Of a DNA stretch of 64,000 nt, positions 41,842-51,060 are shown piece after piece (position 1 is the stretch's first letter; the number at the start of each line of letters is the position of its first letter). The notes beneath the pieces were generated by a model. That model worked only from the letters and a program-made list of their open reading frames with translations, was not told the origin of the DNA and made no database searches. Origin of the DNA: an uncultured Eubacteriales bacterium (GTDB taxonomy: Bacteria; Bacillota; Clostridia; Peptostreptococcales; Anaerovoracaceae); assembly GCA_900542295.1 (NCBI GenBank), contig UQNJ01000004.1, positions 84,227 to 148,226 of the forward strand. Reading direction: 5' to 3'. Made by a program: the position numbers and the translations under genes.

Positions 41842-42909
41842 ATGAAAAAAGGATGCCCTTATGGTACACACAGAGTAATTTCTCCAAAGGGAGTATTACC
41901 GCAGCCGGCAGATGTTATTGATAACACTATGGAAATCTATGATAACGAAGTTCTGATTGATGTTAAGACTCTTAATGTTGACTCTGCTTCCTTCACCGAA
42001 ATCGTAAGAAGATCTTGCGACGGCAAGAAACCGGCAGATATCGAAAACTCTCCTGAAGATCAGGAAAAAGTTAAAAAGACTATGATGGATATCGTTGCTA
42101 AAGCAGGTAAGCACAAGAATCCTTGGACAGGTTCCGGCGGAATGCTCATAGGTACAGTTAAGGAAATCGGTCCTGCATATGTAGGTGATTTAAAAGTTGG
42201 TGACAAGATTGCCACTTTAGTATCACTTTCACTGACTCCGTTAGTAATAGAAGAAATCTTAGAAATGAGACCTGCTATCGACCAGGTTGATATTAAAGGT
42301 CAGGCTATTCTGTTCCAGAGCGGCATTTACGCAGTTCTTCCTGATGACATGCCGGAAGGTCTTGCTCTTTCAGCACTTGATGTAGCAGGAGCTCCTGCAC
42401 AGGCAGCAAAGCTTGTTCAGTCAGGCATGAAGGTTCTTATCATTGGAGGCGGCGGAAAGTCCGGTCTGCTCTGCTTGTACGAAGCAAAGAAGAGAGCAGG
42501 AGTTACAGGTCTTGTAGTATGCGCAGCAGGCTCACAGAAATCAGAAGACAGAGCAAGAAAGTTAGACCTGGCAGACGAGTACTTCCACCTGGATGCTACA
42601 GATGCAGTAGGAATGTACAACAAGGCTATGGAATTAACTAACGGCGAACTGTTCGATGTAGTAATCAACTGTGTAAACATCGAAAATACAGAAATGGCTT
42701 CAATCCTTGCTTGTAAGGATGAGGGTACTGTTTACTTCTTCTCAATGGCAACAAGCTTCACAAAGGCAGCTTTAGGAGCAGAAGGCGTAGGTAAAGATGT
42801 AAACATGATCATAGGAAACGGTTACACAAAGGGCCACGCAGCAATTACATTGCAGGTTCTCAGAGAACATGAAGGCTTAAGAGAATTATTCAGAGAAATG
42901 TATTCCTAA
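41842..42909 (+). CDS. kdd: L-erythro-3,5-diaminohexanoate dehydrogenase (copy 2)
   Basis: 355 residues, closely similar to copy 1 over its whole length. The main difference is an insertion of about ten residues near position 75 (PADIENSPEDQEKVKK region). The nucleotide site GGGGKSGLLC and the SMATSFTKAALGAEGVGKDV block are intact, so both copies should be active. A GAGGAGG site gives it a stronger translation start than copy 1, and its codon choice looks more optimised. The 143-base gap upstream contains CGAAA/TTTCG arms but no clear promoter. Confidence 0.9.
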   Translation: MKKGCPYGTHRVISPKGVLPQPADVIDNTMEIYDNEVLIDVKTLNVDSASFTEIVRRSCDGKKPADIENSPEDQEKVKKTMMDIVAKAGKHKNPWTGSGGMLIGTVKEIGPAYVGDLKVGDKIATLVSLSLTPLVIEEILEMRPAIDQVDIKGQAILFQSGIYAVLPDDMPEGLALSALDVAGAPAQAAKLVQSGMKVLIIGGGGKSGLLCLYEAKKRAGVTGLVVCAAGSQKSEDRARKLDLADEYFHLDATDAVGMYNKAMELTNGELFDVVINCVNIENTEMASILACKDEGTVYFFSMATSFTKAALGAEGVGKDVNMIIGNGYTKGHAAITLQVLREHEGLRELFREMYS

Positions 42910-42932
42910 GAAACAAAGTCTGTTGAATCGTA

Positions 42933-42965
42933 TGCGGTCGGTCGGCATGGGCTGTGCCTGCCGCA
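42933..42965 (+). other. GC-rich intercistronic hairpin between kdd and kamA
   Basis: TGCGG/CCGCA and CGGCA/TGCCG arms form alternative stems with no following T run. Further on, TGCACA and TGTGCA arms flank an 8-base loop. These may stabilise or process the mRNA ahead of highly expressed kamA. Confidence 0.4.
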
Positions 42966-43043
42966 GCGATTTAATCATGCACATGCTTTATTGTGCAAAT
43001 ATAAAAAAGAAAAATCCCAAGATTAAATTTGAAGGAGATTAAA

Positions 43044-44303
43044 ATGGCAATTAGAAATTGGAAAGACATCCCTTTGTTCAAAGATGTTACAGATGAACAG
43101 TGGAATGACTGGCATTGGCAGGTTGAACACAGACTGTCAACAGTAGAAGAAATCGCTCAGGTTGTTAACCTGACTGAACAGGAAAGAGCTGACATCGAAA
43201 AGGTTATCGGAGGATTCAGAGTAGGAATCACTCCTTACTACGCTTCCCTGATGGATCCTGATGATCCAAGAGATCCGGTAAGAATGCAGGCTGTTCCTAC
43301 ACTGGCAGAAATGCACAGATCAGAAGCAGATGACCTTGACCCTCTTCATGAAGATGCTGACTCTCCGGCTCCGGGATTAACTCACAGATATCCTGACAGA
43401 GTTCTCTTCTTGATTACCGACCAGTGCTCAATGTATTGCAGACACTGCACAAGAAGAAGACTTGCAGGTGAAACTGACGGAGCAAGATCAAGAGAAGATA
43501 TCGATGCATGTATAGATTATATCAGAAAGACTCCTCAGGTTAGAGACGTACTTCTTTCAGGTGGAGACGCTCTTCTTGTTGAAGATGATACTCTTGAATA
43601 CATCATCAGTGAGCTGAGAAAAATCGACCATGTTGAAATCGTAAGAATCGGTTCAAGAACTCCAGTCGTAATGCCTATGAGAATTACTGACAAGTTGGTT
43701 AATATGCTGAAGAAGTATCATCCAATCTGGCTGAACACTCACTTCAATCATCCTAAGGAAATTACACCTGATGCAATTGAAGCTTGCAGAAAGATGGCTG
43801 ATGCAGGTATTCCGCTCGGAAACCAGTCCGTACTCTTAAGAGGTGTAAACGACTGTAAGCACATCATGAGAGAACTGGTACAGTTACTTGTTAAGAACAG
43901 AGTAAGACCTTATTATATCTACATCTGCGACCTGTCAATGGGTATCGAACACTTCAGAACTCCTGTATCAAAGGGTATCGAAATCATCGAAGGTCTCAGA
44001 GGACATACTTCAGGATATGCAGTTCCTACATTTGTAGTAGACGCTCCTGGTGGCGGCGGAAAGACTCCGGTTATGCCTCAGTATGTAATTTCTCAGACTC
44101 CGCATAAGGTTATCCTGAGAAACTACGAAGGTATAATCACTACTTATACAGAACCGCAGCTTCCTGATCTTCCTTGCACTTGCGATTACTGCACAGGCAA
44201 GAAGACTTACAAATATCAGGGTGTTTCAGCTCTGGGAGAAGGTCCTGAAATCAGAACCATCGAACCTGCACACCTTGCAAGACACGAAAGAAATCAGCAC
44301 TAA
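43044..44303 (+). CDS. kamA: L-lysine 2,3-aminomutase
   Basis: A radical-SAM, PLP-dependent mutase converting L-lysine to L-beta-lysine, the first step of lysine fermentation. 419 residues from ATG 43044 (AAGGAG upstream), the usual length. The SAM cluster motif is in DQCSMYCRHCTRRR, the PLP lysine region is VDAPGGGGKTPVMPQYV, and zinc-site cysteines lie in PCTCDYCTGKK near the C-terminus. A perfect hairpin separates it from kamB. Confidence 0.97.
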   Translation: MAIRNWKDIPLFKDVTDEQWNDWHWQVEHRLSTVEEIAQVVNLTEQERADIEKVIGGFRVGITPYYASLMDPDDPRDPVRMQAVPTLAEMHRSEADDLDPLHEDADSPAPGLTHRYPDRVLFLITDQCSMYCRHCTRRRLAGETDGARSREDIDACIDYIRKTPQVRDVLLSGGDALLVEDDTLEYIISELRKIDHVEIVRIGSRTPVVMPMRITDKLVNMLKKYHPIWLNTHFNHPKEITPDAIEACRKMADAGIPLGNQSVLLRGVNDCKHIMRELVQLLVKNRVRPYYIYICDLSMGIEHFRTPVSKGIEIIEGLRGHTSGYAVPTFVVDAPGGGGKTPVMPQYVISQTPHKVILRNYEGIITTYTEPQLPDLPCTCDYCTGKKTYKYQGVSALGEGPEIRTIEPAHLARHERNQH

Positions 44304-44332
44304 TCTTTCAAGGCTTGAAAATAAAATTTTGA

Positions 44333-44362
44333 CTATGGGGAGAACATCATGTCTCCCCATAG
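44333..44362 (+). other. perfect 11-bp intercistronic hairpin between kamA and kamB
   Basis: CTATGGGGAGA and TCTCCCCATAG pair around an 8-base loop, with no T run after. GGGGAGA in the left arm plus the loop ATG (44349) mimic a start site but would be hidden by the stem. The structure may protect the kamA message end or limit kamB translation. Confidence 0.6.
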
Positions 44363-44384
44363 GTATGAAAGAGGATACATAAAA

Positions 44385-45404
44385 ATGGGGCTTTTATATG
44401 ACCTGTCAACTAAATATAAAACTATCTCGATAGTGGGAATGGCAAAAAATGCCGGAAAAACCACGGCCCTTAATTATCTTATAGAAGAGGCTATCGACGA
44501 GGGAATTCTTCTTGGAGTCACTTCTACCGGAAGAGACGGAGAATCTCAGGATCTTGTAACGGGTACCGAGAAGCCGAGAGTATATCTTGATCAAGATATG
44601 ATTGTGGCAGTGCCTACACTGCTTTATGACCTTGCCGACGCAGGCTTGGAAGTAATAAAAAAGACAAACTATTCAACTGCAATAGGTTCATTGCTTATAT
44701 GCAGAGTTAAAGAAGCCGGATATGTACAGATTGCAGGTCCGGTAATAAATGCAGAACAAAAAAAATTGTGTGATGAAATGATTGGACTCGGATGTCAGCT
44801 TATTCTGATTGACGGGGCTATTGACAGAAAATCCATTGCGTCACCGGACACATCCGAAGCGATAATATTATCTACGGGTGCAGTTCTTTCGAGAAAACTG
44901 AACAAGGTAATCGAAGAAACAGCACATACAGTAAATCTCTATATGACGCCTGAACTTGAAAGTGGTCTTATAAGAGAATCTATAGAAGCCAATAATTTTG
45001 ATGATAAGATTATGCTCCTAAATGACAAGGGCGAGGTTAGAAAGATGGATCTGGTAACAGGCTTAGGATCATCATCTGAGATTAACGGAGCCATTAAGGA
45101 GGATACTAAATATATATATATTCCGGGAGCCTTTACTAAGAGTGTTATTTCAAACATTTCTCTAAATAAACTGAAACAGGTTGAGTTTATCCTGAAAGAT
45201 CCGACAAAGATATTTGTCAATGTCATGGACTGGGGCATATTCAGGAAAAAAGGCCTGAGGGTCAGAGTTTTGAAAAATATTGATATAGCAGCCATAACCG
45301 TAAATCCATGGGCTCCGGCAGGGTACACCTTCGACAACAGATTGCTTCTTGAAGAAATGCAGAAGGCAATACCTGATGTTCCTATTATAGACGTAAGGAT
45401 GTAA
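44385..45404 (+). CDS. kamB: lysine 5,6-aminomutase reactivase subunit KamB
   Basis: 339 residues from ATG 44385 (AAGAGGA upstream). A Walker A P-loop GMAKNAGKTT lies near residues 18-27, so it binds nucleotide. The gene is conserved between kamA and kamC in lysine-fermentation clusters, and the KamB/KamC pair is annotated as an ATP-dependent reactivase of the B12-dependent lysine 5,6-aminomutase. It ends two bases before kamC. An ATG at 44349 is in frame but sits in a hairpin. Confidence 0.85.
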   Translation: MGLLYDLSTKYKTISIVGMAKNAGKTTALNYLIEEAIDEGILLGVTSTGRDGESQDLVTGTEKPRVYLDQDMIVAVPTLLYDLADAGLEVIKKTNYSTAIGSLLICRVKEAGYVQIAGPVINAEQKKLCDEMIGLGCQLILIDGAIDRKSIASPDTSEAIILSTGAVLSRKLNKVIEETAHTVNLYMTPELESGLIRESIEANNFDDKIMLLNDKGEVRKMDLVTGLGSSSEINGAIKEDTKYIYIPGAFTKSVISNISLNKLKQVEFILKDPTKIFVNVMDWGIFRKKGLRVRVLKNIDIAAITVNPWAPAGYTFDNRLLLEEMQKAIPDVPIIDVRM

Positions 45405-45406
45405 TT

Positions 45407-47155
45407 ATGATACAAGGCAAAAACAGAAGATTAGCAAATGAAAAAACCAGAAAAGAAACCGGTCTTGAATATGTAATGAATCATCTTGATCTGAACACTC
45501 CCTTCGGCAAGGCAAAGAGAAAGGAAATAAGACCTTATTATCCGGGGGAAGAAGAAGAACTTCGCAGAGAACTTGATCGCGTCGAGCAAATGGTTATGTT
45601 TATTAAGCAGAACAAGATATTGACCGACAAGATCAAAGAAGTCTTTATGGAAGTAAAGGATATGTCACTCACCGTTGAAAACAGCAGTTCCGCTGTTCTT
45701 TCAACTGTAGAGCTCTTCGATATAAAGTCGTTGCTTCTTCAGATGAGGCAGATCAGAAAGCTTACAATAGAACATGAAATAGGTGACTACAAAGGCTCTC
45801 ACTGTATTGCCGAATATGTGAATGAAAACAGAATTCCTGAGGATGATGAAAAGTACAAGGCTGCCGAAGGAGAAAAAACAGTTGAAACGGTGCCTGAAGA
45901 ATATTTCCTGGAAGATACGGAAGAACTTTTAGATGCGCTTGACCCTCGAGGTGACAGGCTTAATACATTTTATATCTATGATGAATTCAGTCCACTTTTA
46001 GGTGAATACAGAAAAAAGAAAAGAGAAATCGAGCTTCTCATAAGAAAAGAACAGAAGAAAAAAAGAGAGGATTTAAGAAAAGAGCATGGCGTGATGCTTA
46101 CTCCTAAATTTGATATCGTAGTCGCAAAATCTCATCCGGATTTTGAAAAAATCAAGAATCTTAAAGAACTTGAGATTACGGATCAGGATTATATGAGCGT
46201 AACCATGCAGCTTAGACCTACCGAAGAAATCTATGCATCAATGGCTGAAATTGAGCAGATCAATTCAGATATAGAAGTTGAAGAAGAACGAATCAGAAAA
46301 GAATTGTCTCTTGAGATTTCAAAAAAGAAAGATGTGATTTCAGAAAACTGCGACAAAATAGGAAGATTGGACTTGGCTCTTGCCAGAGCAGATTATGCTA
46401 TTGTACATAACCTGACAAAGCCTGAAATTACAGAAGAACATATAGTCGAATTTGAAGACGGCAGAAATATCCAGGTTGAGGATATAATCAAAGCAAAAGG
46501 AAAAACCTACTGTCCGGTGTCGCTGTCATTGGCGGATGGAGTTACCCTTATCACCGGCGCCAACATGGGAGGGAAAACAGTATCTCTTAAGCTTGCCGGC
46601 CAGGTTCCTATACTGGCGCAGTATGGATTCTTCGTTCCGGCTGTAAAAGCTAAGATAGGACTGTCAAATTATATGCAGATTCTTATCGGAGATTCACAGT
46701 CTGTAGAACGAGGACTGTCGAGTTTCGGTTCTGAGATGGAAGAACTAAAGGAAATATTAGATAAAGGACAGGATCGCAGTCTCATACTCATAGATGAGAT
46801 TGCATCGGGAACTAACCCTACAGAGGGAACGGCACTGACCAAAAGTCTTGTCGATTATTTAATAGAAAAACCGTATATTTCCCTGATTACGACGCATTTT
46901 GAATCTGTAACTGGGCGTGAAGGTGTTGTAAATATGCAGGTAAGAGGACTTGCCGACTGCAATTTTGCATCGCTGAAAAGTGAAATACAGAGGGCAAATC
47001 GCCGTGGCAGGATAAATATAATTTCGAAATACATGGATTATCGTCTGTGCAGAGTAGAAAACGAGACGCAAGTACCCAAGGATGCTCTGAGGATAGCTGC
47101 TATGTTAGGTCTTGACAAAGCAATTATCGAAGGAGCGAAAAAATATATCAGATAA
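45407..47155 (+). CDS. kamC: MutS-related ATPase KamC (lysine 5,6-aminomutase reactivase)
   Basis: 582 residues. The C-terminal part is a MutS-type ATPase: Walker A TGANMGGKTVS, Walker B LILIDEIASGTNPTEG and the ITTHFES switch. The N-terminal half is helical and highly charged (KKKREDLRKEH region) and lacks the MutS mismatch-recognition domain. With KamB it probably restores inactivated 5,6-aminomutase by exchanging damaged cobalamin. It is not a DNA mismatch-repair protein despite the fold. It is 11 bases before kamD. Confidence 0.88.
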   Translation: MIQGKNRRLANEKTRKETGLEYVMNHLDLNTPFGKAKRKEIRPYYPGEEEELRRELDRVEQMVMFIKQNKILTDKIKEVFMEVKDMSLTVENSSSAVLSTVELFDIKSLLLQMRQIRKLTIEHEIGDYKGSHCIAEYVNENRIPEDDEKYKAAEGEKTVETVPEEYFLEDTEELLDALDPRGDRLNTFYIYDEFSPLLGEYRKKKREIELLIRKEQKKKREDLRKEHGVMLTPKFDIVVAKSHPDFEKIKNLKELEITDQDYMSVTMQLRPTEEIYASMAEIEQINSDIEVEEERIRKELSLEISKKKDVISENCDKIGRLDLALARADYAIVHNLTKPEITEEHIVEFEDGRNIQVEDIIKAKGKTYCPVSLSLADGVTLITGANMGGKTVSLKLAGQVPILAQYGFFVPAVKAKIGLSNYMQILIGDSQSVERGLSSFGSEMEELKEILDKGQDRSLILIDEIASGTNPTEGTALTKSLVDYLIEKPYISLITTHFESVTGREGVVNMQVRGLADCNFASLKSEIQRANRRGRINIISKYMDYRLCRVENETQVPKDALRIAAMLGLDKAIIEGAKKYIR

Positions 47156-47166
47156 GGAGAAAAAGG

Positions 47167-48720
47167 ATGAAAAGCAAACTAAACCTTGATCCAAAGGTTG
47201 TTGACAGTGCGCGTCAGCATGCTGCAAACATCGCTCATGACATGCAGGAGTTCATTGAGCGCCACACAACTGTATCAACAGAAAGAACAATCGTTAGACT
47301 TCTGGGTGTTGACGGTGTCGATGATGTCGATACACCGCTTCCGAATGTTGTTGTTGATCAGTTAAAGGAAGCAGGTGCTCTGCCTACAGGTGCAGCCTAC
47401 TGGATTGGAAACGCAATTGTTCAGACCGGTAAAGAACCGCAGGAAATTGCTGAAGAAATATCAGCAGGAAAATTAGATATTACAAAGCTTCCTACATGCA
47501 CAATGGAAGAAGCTGCAGCTGCCCTTCAGCCTGCAATAAAGAAAACTTTTGAAAAAATCGACATGCAGAAGGCTAAGCGTGAAGAGTATCTCAAAACTAT
47601 CGGTGAAGGTCCTGAACCGTACATCTATGTTATCGTAGCTACAGGTAATATTTATGAAGACGTTGTTCAGGCTCAGGCAGCGGTAAGACAGGGAGCTGAC
47701 ATCATAGCAGTAATAAGAACTACTGCACAGTCACTTTTGGACTACGTGCCTTACGGTCCTACAACAGAAGGTTTCGGCGGAACATACGCTACACAGGAAA
47801 ACTTCAGAATCATGAGAAAAGCTCTTGACGAAGTAGGTGAAGAAGTTGGAAGATATATCAGACTTTGTAACTATTCATCAGGAATGTGCATGCCTGAAAT
47901 CGCAGCAATGGGCGCTCTGGAAAGACTTGATGTAATGCTTAACGATGCTATTTACGGAATCCTCTTCAGAGATATCAACATGCAGAGAACTCTGGTTGAC
48001 CAGTTCATGTCCAGAGTAATCATAGGATACTGCGGAATCATATTCAACTCAGGAGAAGATAACTACCTGACTACAGACGATGCTATTGAAGCTGCCCACA
48101 CTGTAACTGCTTCTCAGTTCATCAACGAACAGTTCGCTGTACTTGCTAACATTCCGGAAGAACAGATGGGTCTCGGACATGCTTTTGAAATGGATCCTAA
48201 TACAGAAGACGGATTCCTCTTAGAACTTGCACAGGCTCAGATGGCAAGAGAAATCTTCCCTAAGGCAAGACTGAAATACATGCCGCCTACAAAGTTTATG
48301 ACAGGAAATATATTCAGAGGTCATCTCCAGGATGCATTGTTTAACTTGGTAACAGTATGGACAAACCAGTCACTTCTGCTTACAGGAATGTTGACAGAAG
48401 CAATTCATACTCCTTTCATGCAGGACAGATATCTTGCTATAGAAAACGCAAAATATATATTCAACAATTGCAGACATATAGGAGATGAAATTGAATTCAA
48501 AGAGGGCGGAATCGTTCAGAGCCGTGCTCAGGAAGTTTTGGCAAAGGCCGACAATCTCCTTGCAGAAGTTGAAAAAGAAGGTCTTTTCTCAACAATTGAA
48601 AAGGGTATATTCGGCGGCGTAAAGCGTCCTTTCGATGGCGGACACGGTCTGGAAGGCGTTTGCAGCAAGGGTGAAAACTACTTCAACCCATTCATTCCAC
48701 TGTTTATGGATCATGAGTAA
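47167..48720 (+). CDS. kamD: lysine 5,6-aminomutase alpha subunit
   Basis: The large subunit of the adenosylcobalamin/PLP mutase that turns beta-L-lysine into 3,5-diaminohexanoate. 517 residues, the usual size, forming the TIM-barrel that holds both cofactors. Characteristic blocks include IYVIVATGNIYEDVVQAQAAVRQGADIIAVIRTT and GFGGTYATQENFRIMRKAL. An AAGGAG site lies just upstream. KamE follows after 15 bases. Confidence 0.96.
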   Translation: MKSKLNLDPKVVDSARQHAANIAHDMQEFIERHTTVSTERTIVRLLGVDGVDDVDTPLPNVVVDQLKEAGALPTGAAYWIGNAIVQTGKEPQEIAEEISAGKLDITKLPTCTMEEAAAALQPAIKKTFEKIDMQKAKREEYLKTIGEGPEPYIYVIVATGNIYEDVVQAQAAVRQGADIIAVIRTTAQSLLDYVPYGPTTEGFGGTYATQENFRIMRKALDEVGEEVGRYIRLCNYSSGMCMPEIAAMGALERLDVMLNDAIYGILFRDINMQRTLVDQFMSRVIIGYCGIIFNSGEDNYLTTDDAIEAAHTVTASQFINEQFAVLANIPEEQMGLGHAFEMDPNTEDGFLLELAQAQMAREIFPKARLKYMPPTKFMTGNIFRGHLQDALFNLVTVWTNQSLLLTGMLTEAIHTPFMQDRYLAIENAKYIFNNCRHIGDEIEFKEGGIVQSRAQEVLAKADNLLAEVEKEGLFSTIEKGIFGGVKRPFDGGHGLEGVCSKGENYFNPFIPLFMDHE

Positions 48721-48735
48721 GGAGGTACGAAGGCA

Positions 48736-49530
48736 ATGACGGAAAATAAGACAGCTACCAATCAGGTAGATTTAACATGCGTTAAGCCATACGGTGACGC
48801 TTTAAATGACGGTAAAGTTCAGCTTTCATTCACTCTTCCGGTGCCTTACGGTGAAGAGGCGGAAGAATGTGCAAAGCAGTATGCAAAGAAATTGGGATTA
48901 GACGAACCGAATGTGGCATACTATTGTGAGCTTACAAAAGGATATACATTCTTCAATGTTTACGGTTCAGCTCAAGCTACTATCGATTTCACAGCTATAA
49001 ATGTTCCGAAGGTAGAAGGAACTGTTATGGATCGTGTTGAATGCGGAGACTGGATTGGTGAGCATGTAGGCAGAGATATCGTAGTAGTAGGTGCATCCAT
49101 AGAATCTGATGCTCACACTGTAGGTATCGACGCTATAATTCAGATGAAGGGATTCCACGGTCACTTCGGTCTTGAAAGATTTAAGAATGTAGTTGCATAT
49201 AACATGGGTTCACAGGTTCCATGTGAAAAGCTTATTGCGAAGGCTAAAGAAGTAAATGCAGATGCTATTCTGGTTTCTCAGACTGTAACTCAGAAAGATA
49301 TCCACATCAAGCAGCTGACTCAGATGATTGAGCTTGTAGAAGCAGAAGGTCTTCGTGATAAAGTTATAATGACTTGCGGAGGACCGAGAATCTCTCATGA
49401 ACTGGCTCAGGAACTTGGATATGATGCAGGCTTCGGACCGGGAAAATATGCTGAACATGTAATGTCCTATGTTATGCAGGAAGTTGTTAAGAGAGGCTGG
49501 CAGGATAAGGCTGATATAGCTGAGCGCTAA
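48736..49530 (+). CDS. kamE: lysine 5,6-aminomutase beta subunit
   Basis: The cobalamin-binding subunit, 264 residues. The DxHxxG base-off motif is SDAHTVG with the cobalt-ligating His at 127. Lys138, eleven residues on, matches the position of the PLP Schiff-base lysine in the known enzyme (His133/Lys144 in the Clostridium sticklandii numbering). The GGPRISHELAQELGYDAGFGPG end of the Rossmann-like domain is intact. Confidence 0.96.
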   Translation: MTENKTATNQVDLTCVKPYGDALNDGKVQLSFTLPVPYGEEAEECAKQYAKKLGLDEPNVAYYCELTKGYTFFNVYGSAQATIDFTAINVPKVEGTVMDRVECGDWIGEHVGRDIVVVGASIESDAHTVGIDAIIQMKGFHGHFGLERFKNVVAYNMGSQVPCEKLIAKAKEVNADAILVSQTVTQKDIHIKQLTQMIELVEAEGLRDKVIMTCGGPRISHELAQELGYDAGFGPGKYAEHVMSYVMQEVVKRGWQDKADIAER

Positions 49531-49628
49531 AAATAAATGTGAAGCAGGCGCATTGACATTAAACTTAAATTGCAGTAGAGTATATATTGTGAATATATAA
49601 GCAAATTTTAAGAAAGGTGATATATAAC

Positions 49629-50354
49629 ATGATTAACAAAGTAATGACTGCGGATGAAGCAGTTGCCGGCGTAAAAGACGGTATGACCATCATGGTGGGC
49701 GGATTCTTGGGAACAGGTTCTCCGGAAGTTTTAATGGACGCTCTGGTAAGAAAAGGCGTAAAGCATCTTACTGTAATTGCAAATGACGGCGGACTTGATG
49801 CAGGACAGCCTGCCGGCGAATTCGGCGGAAAAACTGCAAGAGGCGTTGGTAAGCTTCTGGAACACCACATGGTAGACCATATAATAGCTTCACACCTCGG
49901 TGTAAACCCTAAGCTTAACGAGCAGTTTGCTGAAGGAACTCTTAAATACACACTGGTTCCACAGGGAACACTTGCAGAAAAGATCAGAGCAGCAGCTTAT
50001 GGCCTTGGCGGAGTGCTGACTCCTACAGGAGTAGGTACACCTATGGAAACAGAAGTTGACGAGCTTGGAAGAAAGAAAGAAGTTGTAGTAATAGACGGCA
50101 AGAAATATCTTCTTGAGATGCCGCTTCGTGCAGACTATTCTTTCATAAGAGCTTCTGTAGCTGATAAATTCGGTAACTACTATTGTACAAAAGCAACTAA
50201 GAACTTTAACTATGTAATGGCAGGCGCTTCTGATCATACTATCATAGCACCTGAAAAAATAGTTGAAATAGGTGAGATTGATCCTGATATGTTTGCAGTT
50301 GCAGGCGTACTGGTAGATGCTATTGCGGAAGGAGAAAAACCATGGCAGATTTAA
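49629..50354 (+). CDS. atoD: acetate/butyrate-acetoacetate CoA-transferase alpha subunit
   Basis: 241 residues from ATG 49629 (AAGAAAGGTGAT upstream). The GxGGF motif MVGGFLGTGSPE and the NDGG and EFGGKTARG-like blocks are those of class I CoA-transferase alpha subunits. In lysine fermentation it moves CoA from butyryl-CoA to acetoacetate. It overlaps atoA by 13 bases, so the heteromeric subunits are coupled. Confidence 0.93.
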   Translation: MINKVMTADEAVAGVKDGMTIMVGGFLGTGSPEVLMDALVRKGVKHLTVIANDGGLDAGQPAGEFGGKTARGVGKLLEHHMVDHIIASHLGVNPKLNEQFAEGTLKYTLVPQGTLAEKIRAAAYGLGGVLTPTGVGTPMETEVDELGRKKEVVVIDGKKYLLEMPLRADYSFIRASVADKFGNYYCTKATKNFNYVMAGASDHTIIAPEKIVEIGEIDPDMFAVAGVLVDAIAEGEKPWQI

Positions 50355-50998
50355 AAGCAAGAATAGCAAAGAGATGTGCAAAAGAATTCAAAGACGGTGA
50401 ATTCGCAAACTTGGGAATAGGTCTTCCTACAATGGTAGCAGACTACATTCCTGAAGACATCATGGTTACATTCCACTCCGAGAACGGATTCGCAGGAATC
50501 GACGCAATTGCCGATGAATCCAACTTAGATGTCGATATCATCAACTCAGGTGGTACTTATGTAACCGCAGTTGAAAGAGTTAAATATTTCGATACAGCAG
50601 AGTCTTTCGGTCTCGTAAGAGGCGGACATGTAAGAGCTACTGTTTTGGGTGCTATGGAAGTTGCCGAAAATGGAGACCTTGCCAACTGGATCGTACCGGG
50701 CAAAAAAGTTGCAGGTATGGGCGGTGCTATGGACCTCTGCACAGGTTGCCCTGAAGTTATTATCGTAATGCTTCACACTCAGAAAGGTAACCCTAAAATC
50801 CTTAAGAAATGTACTCTTCCGCTTACAGCAGAAAAGTGTGTTTCCAAGATTATCACAGAAATGGGCGTAATGGAAGTCAGAGAAGACGGTATCTGGGTAG
50901 TAGAACTTCACCCTGATTACACTAAAGAAGACATCCAGGCAGCTACAGGCTGTGAACTTCACTTTGACCCTAACATGAAGGCAATGGAAGAAGACTAA
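50342..50998 (+). CDS. atoA: acetate/butyrate-acetoacetate CoA-transferase beta subunit
   Basis: 218 residues. The catalytic glutamate lies in the SENG motif (TFHSENGFAG, near residue 45). NLGIGLPTMVADYI and GGAMDLCTGC are the usual beta-subunit blocks. Last gene of the lysine operon, followed after 8 bases by a strong terminator. Confidence 0.94.
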   Translation: MADLKARIAKRCAKEFKDGEFANLGIGLPTMVADYIPEDIMVTFHSENGFAGIDAIADESNLDVDIINSGGTYVTAVERVKYFDTAESFGLVRGGHVRATVLGAMEVAENGDLANWIVPGKKVAGMGGAMDLCTGCPEVIIVMLHTQKGNPKILKKCTLPLTAEKCVSKIITEMGVMEVREDGIWVVELHPDYTKEDIQAATGCELHFDPNMKAMEED

Positions 50999-51005
50999 AA
51001 TGATT

Positions 51006-51040
51006 AAGAGACCTCCTGCTCAGGAGGTCTCTTGTTTTGT
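51006..51040. terminator. intrinsic terminator of the lysine operon
   Basis: AAGAGACCTCCT and AGGAGGTCTCTT pair perfectly over 12 bases around a 4-base loop, followed by GTTTTGT. A second palindrome (AGGGTGAAGC-CTAT-GCTTCACCCT, 51051-51074) overlaps the stop of the convergent activator. Confidence 0.88.
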
Positions 51041-51060
51041 ATGCACTTTTAGGGTGAAGC

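Noticed and set aside
45407..47155. DNA mismatch repair protein MutS
   Set aside because: Only the ATPase domain is MutS-like. The mismatch-recognition domain is absent, and the gene sits between kamB and kamD, which identifies it as KamC.
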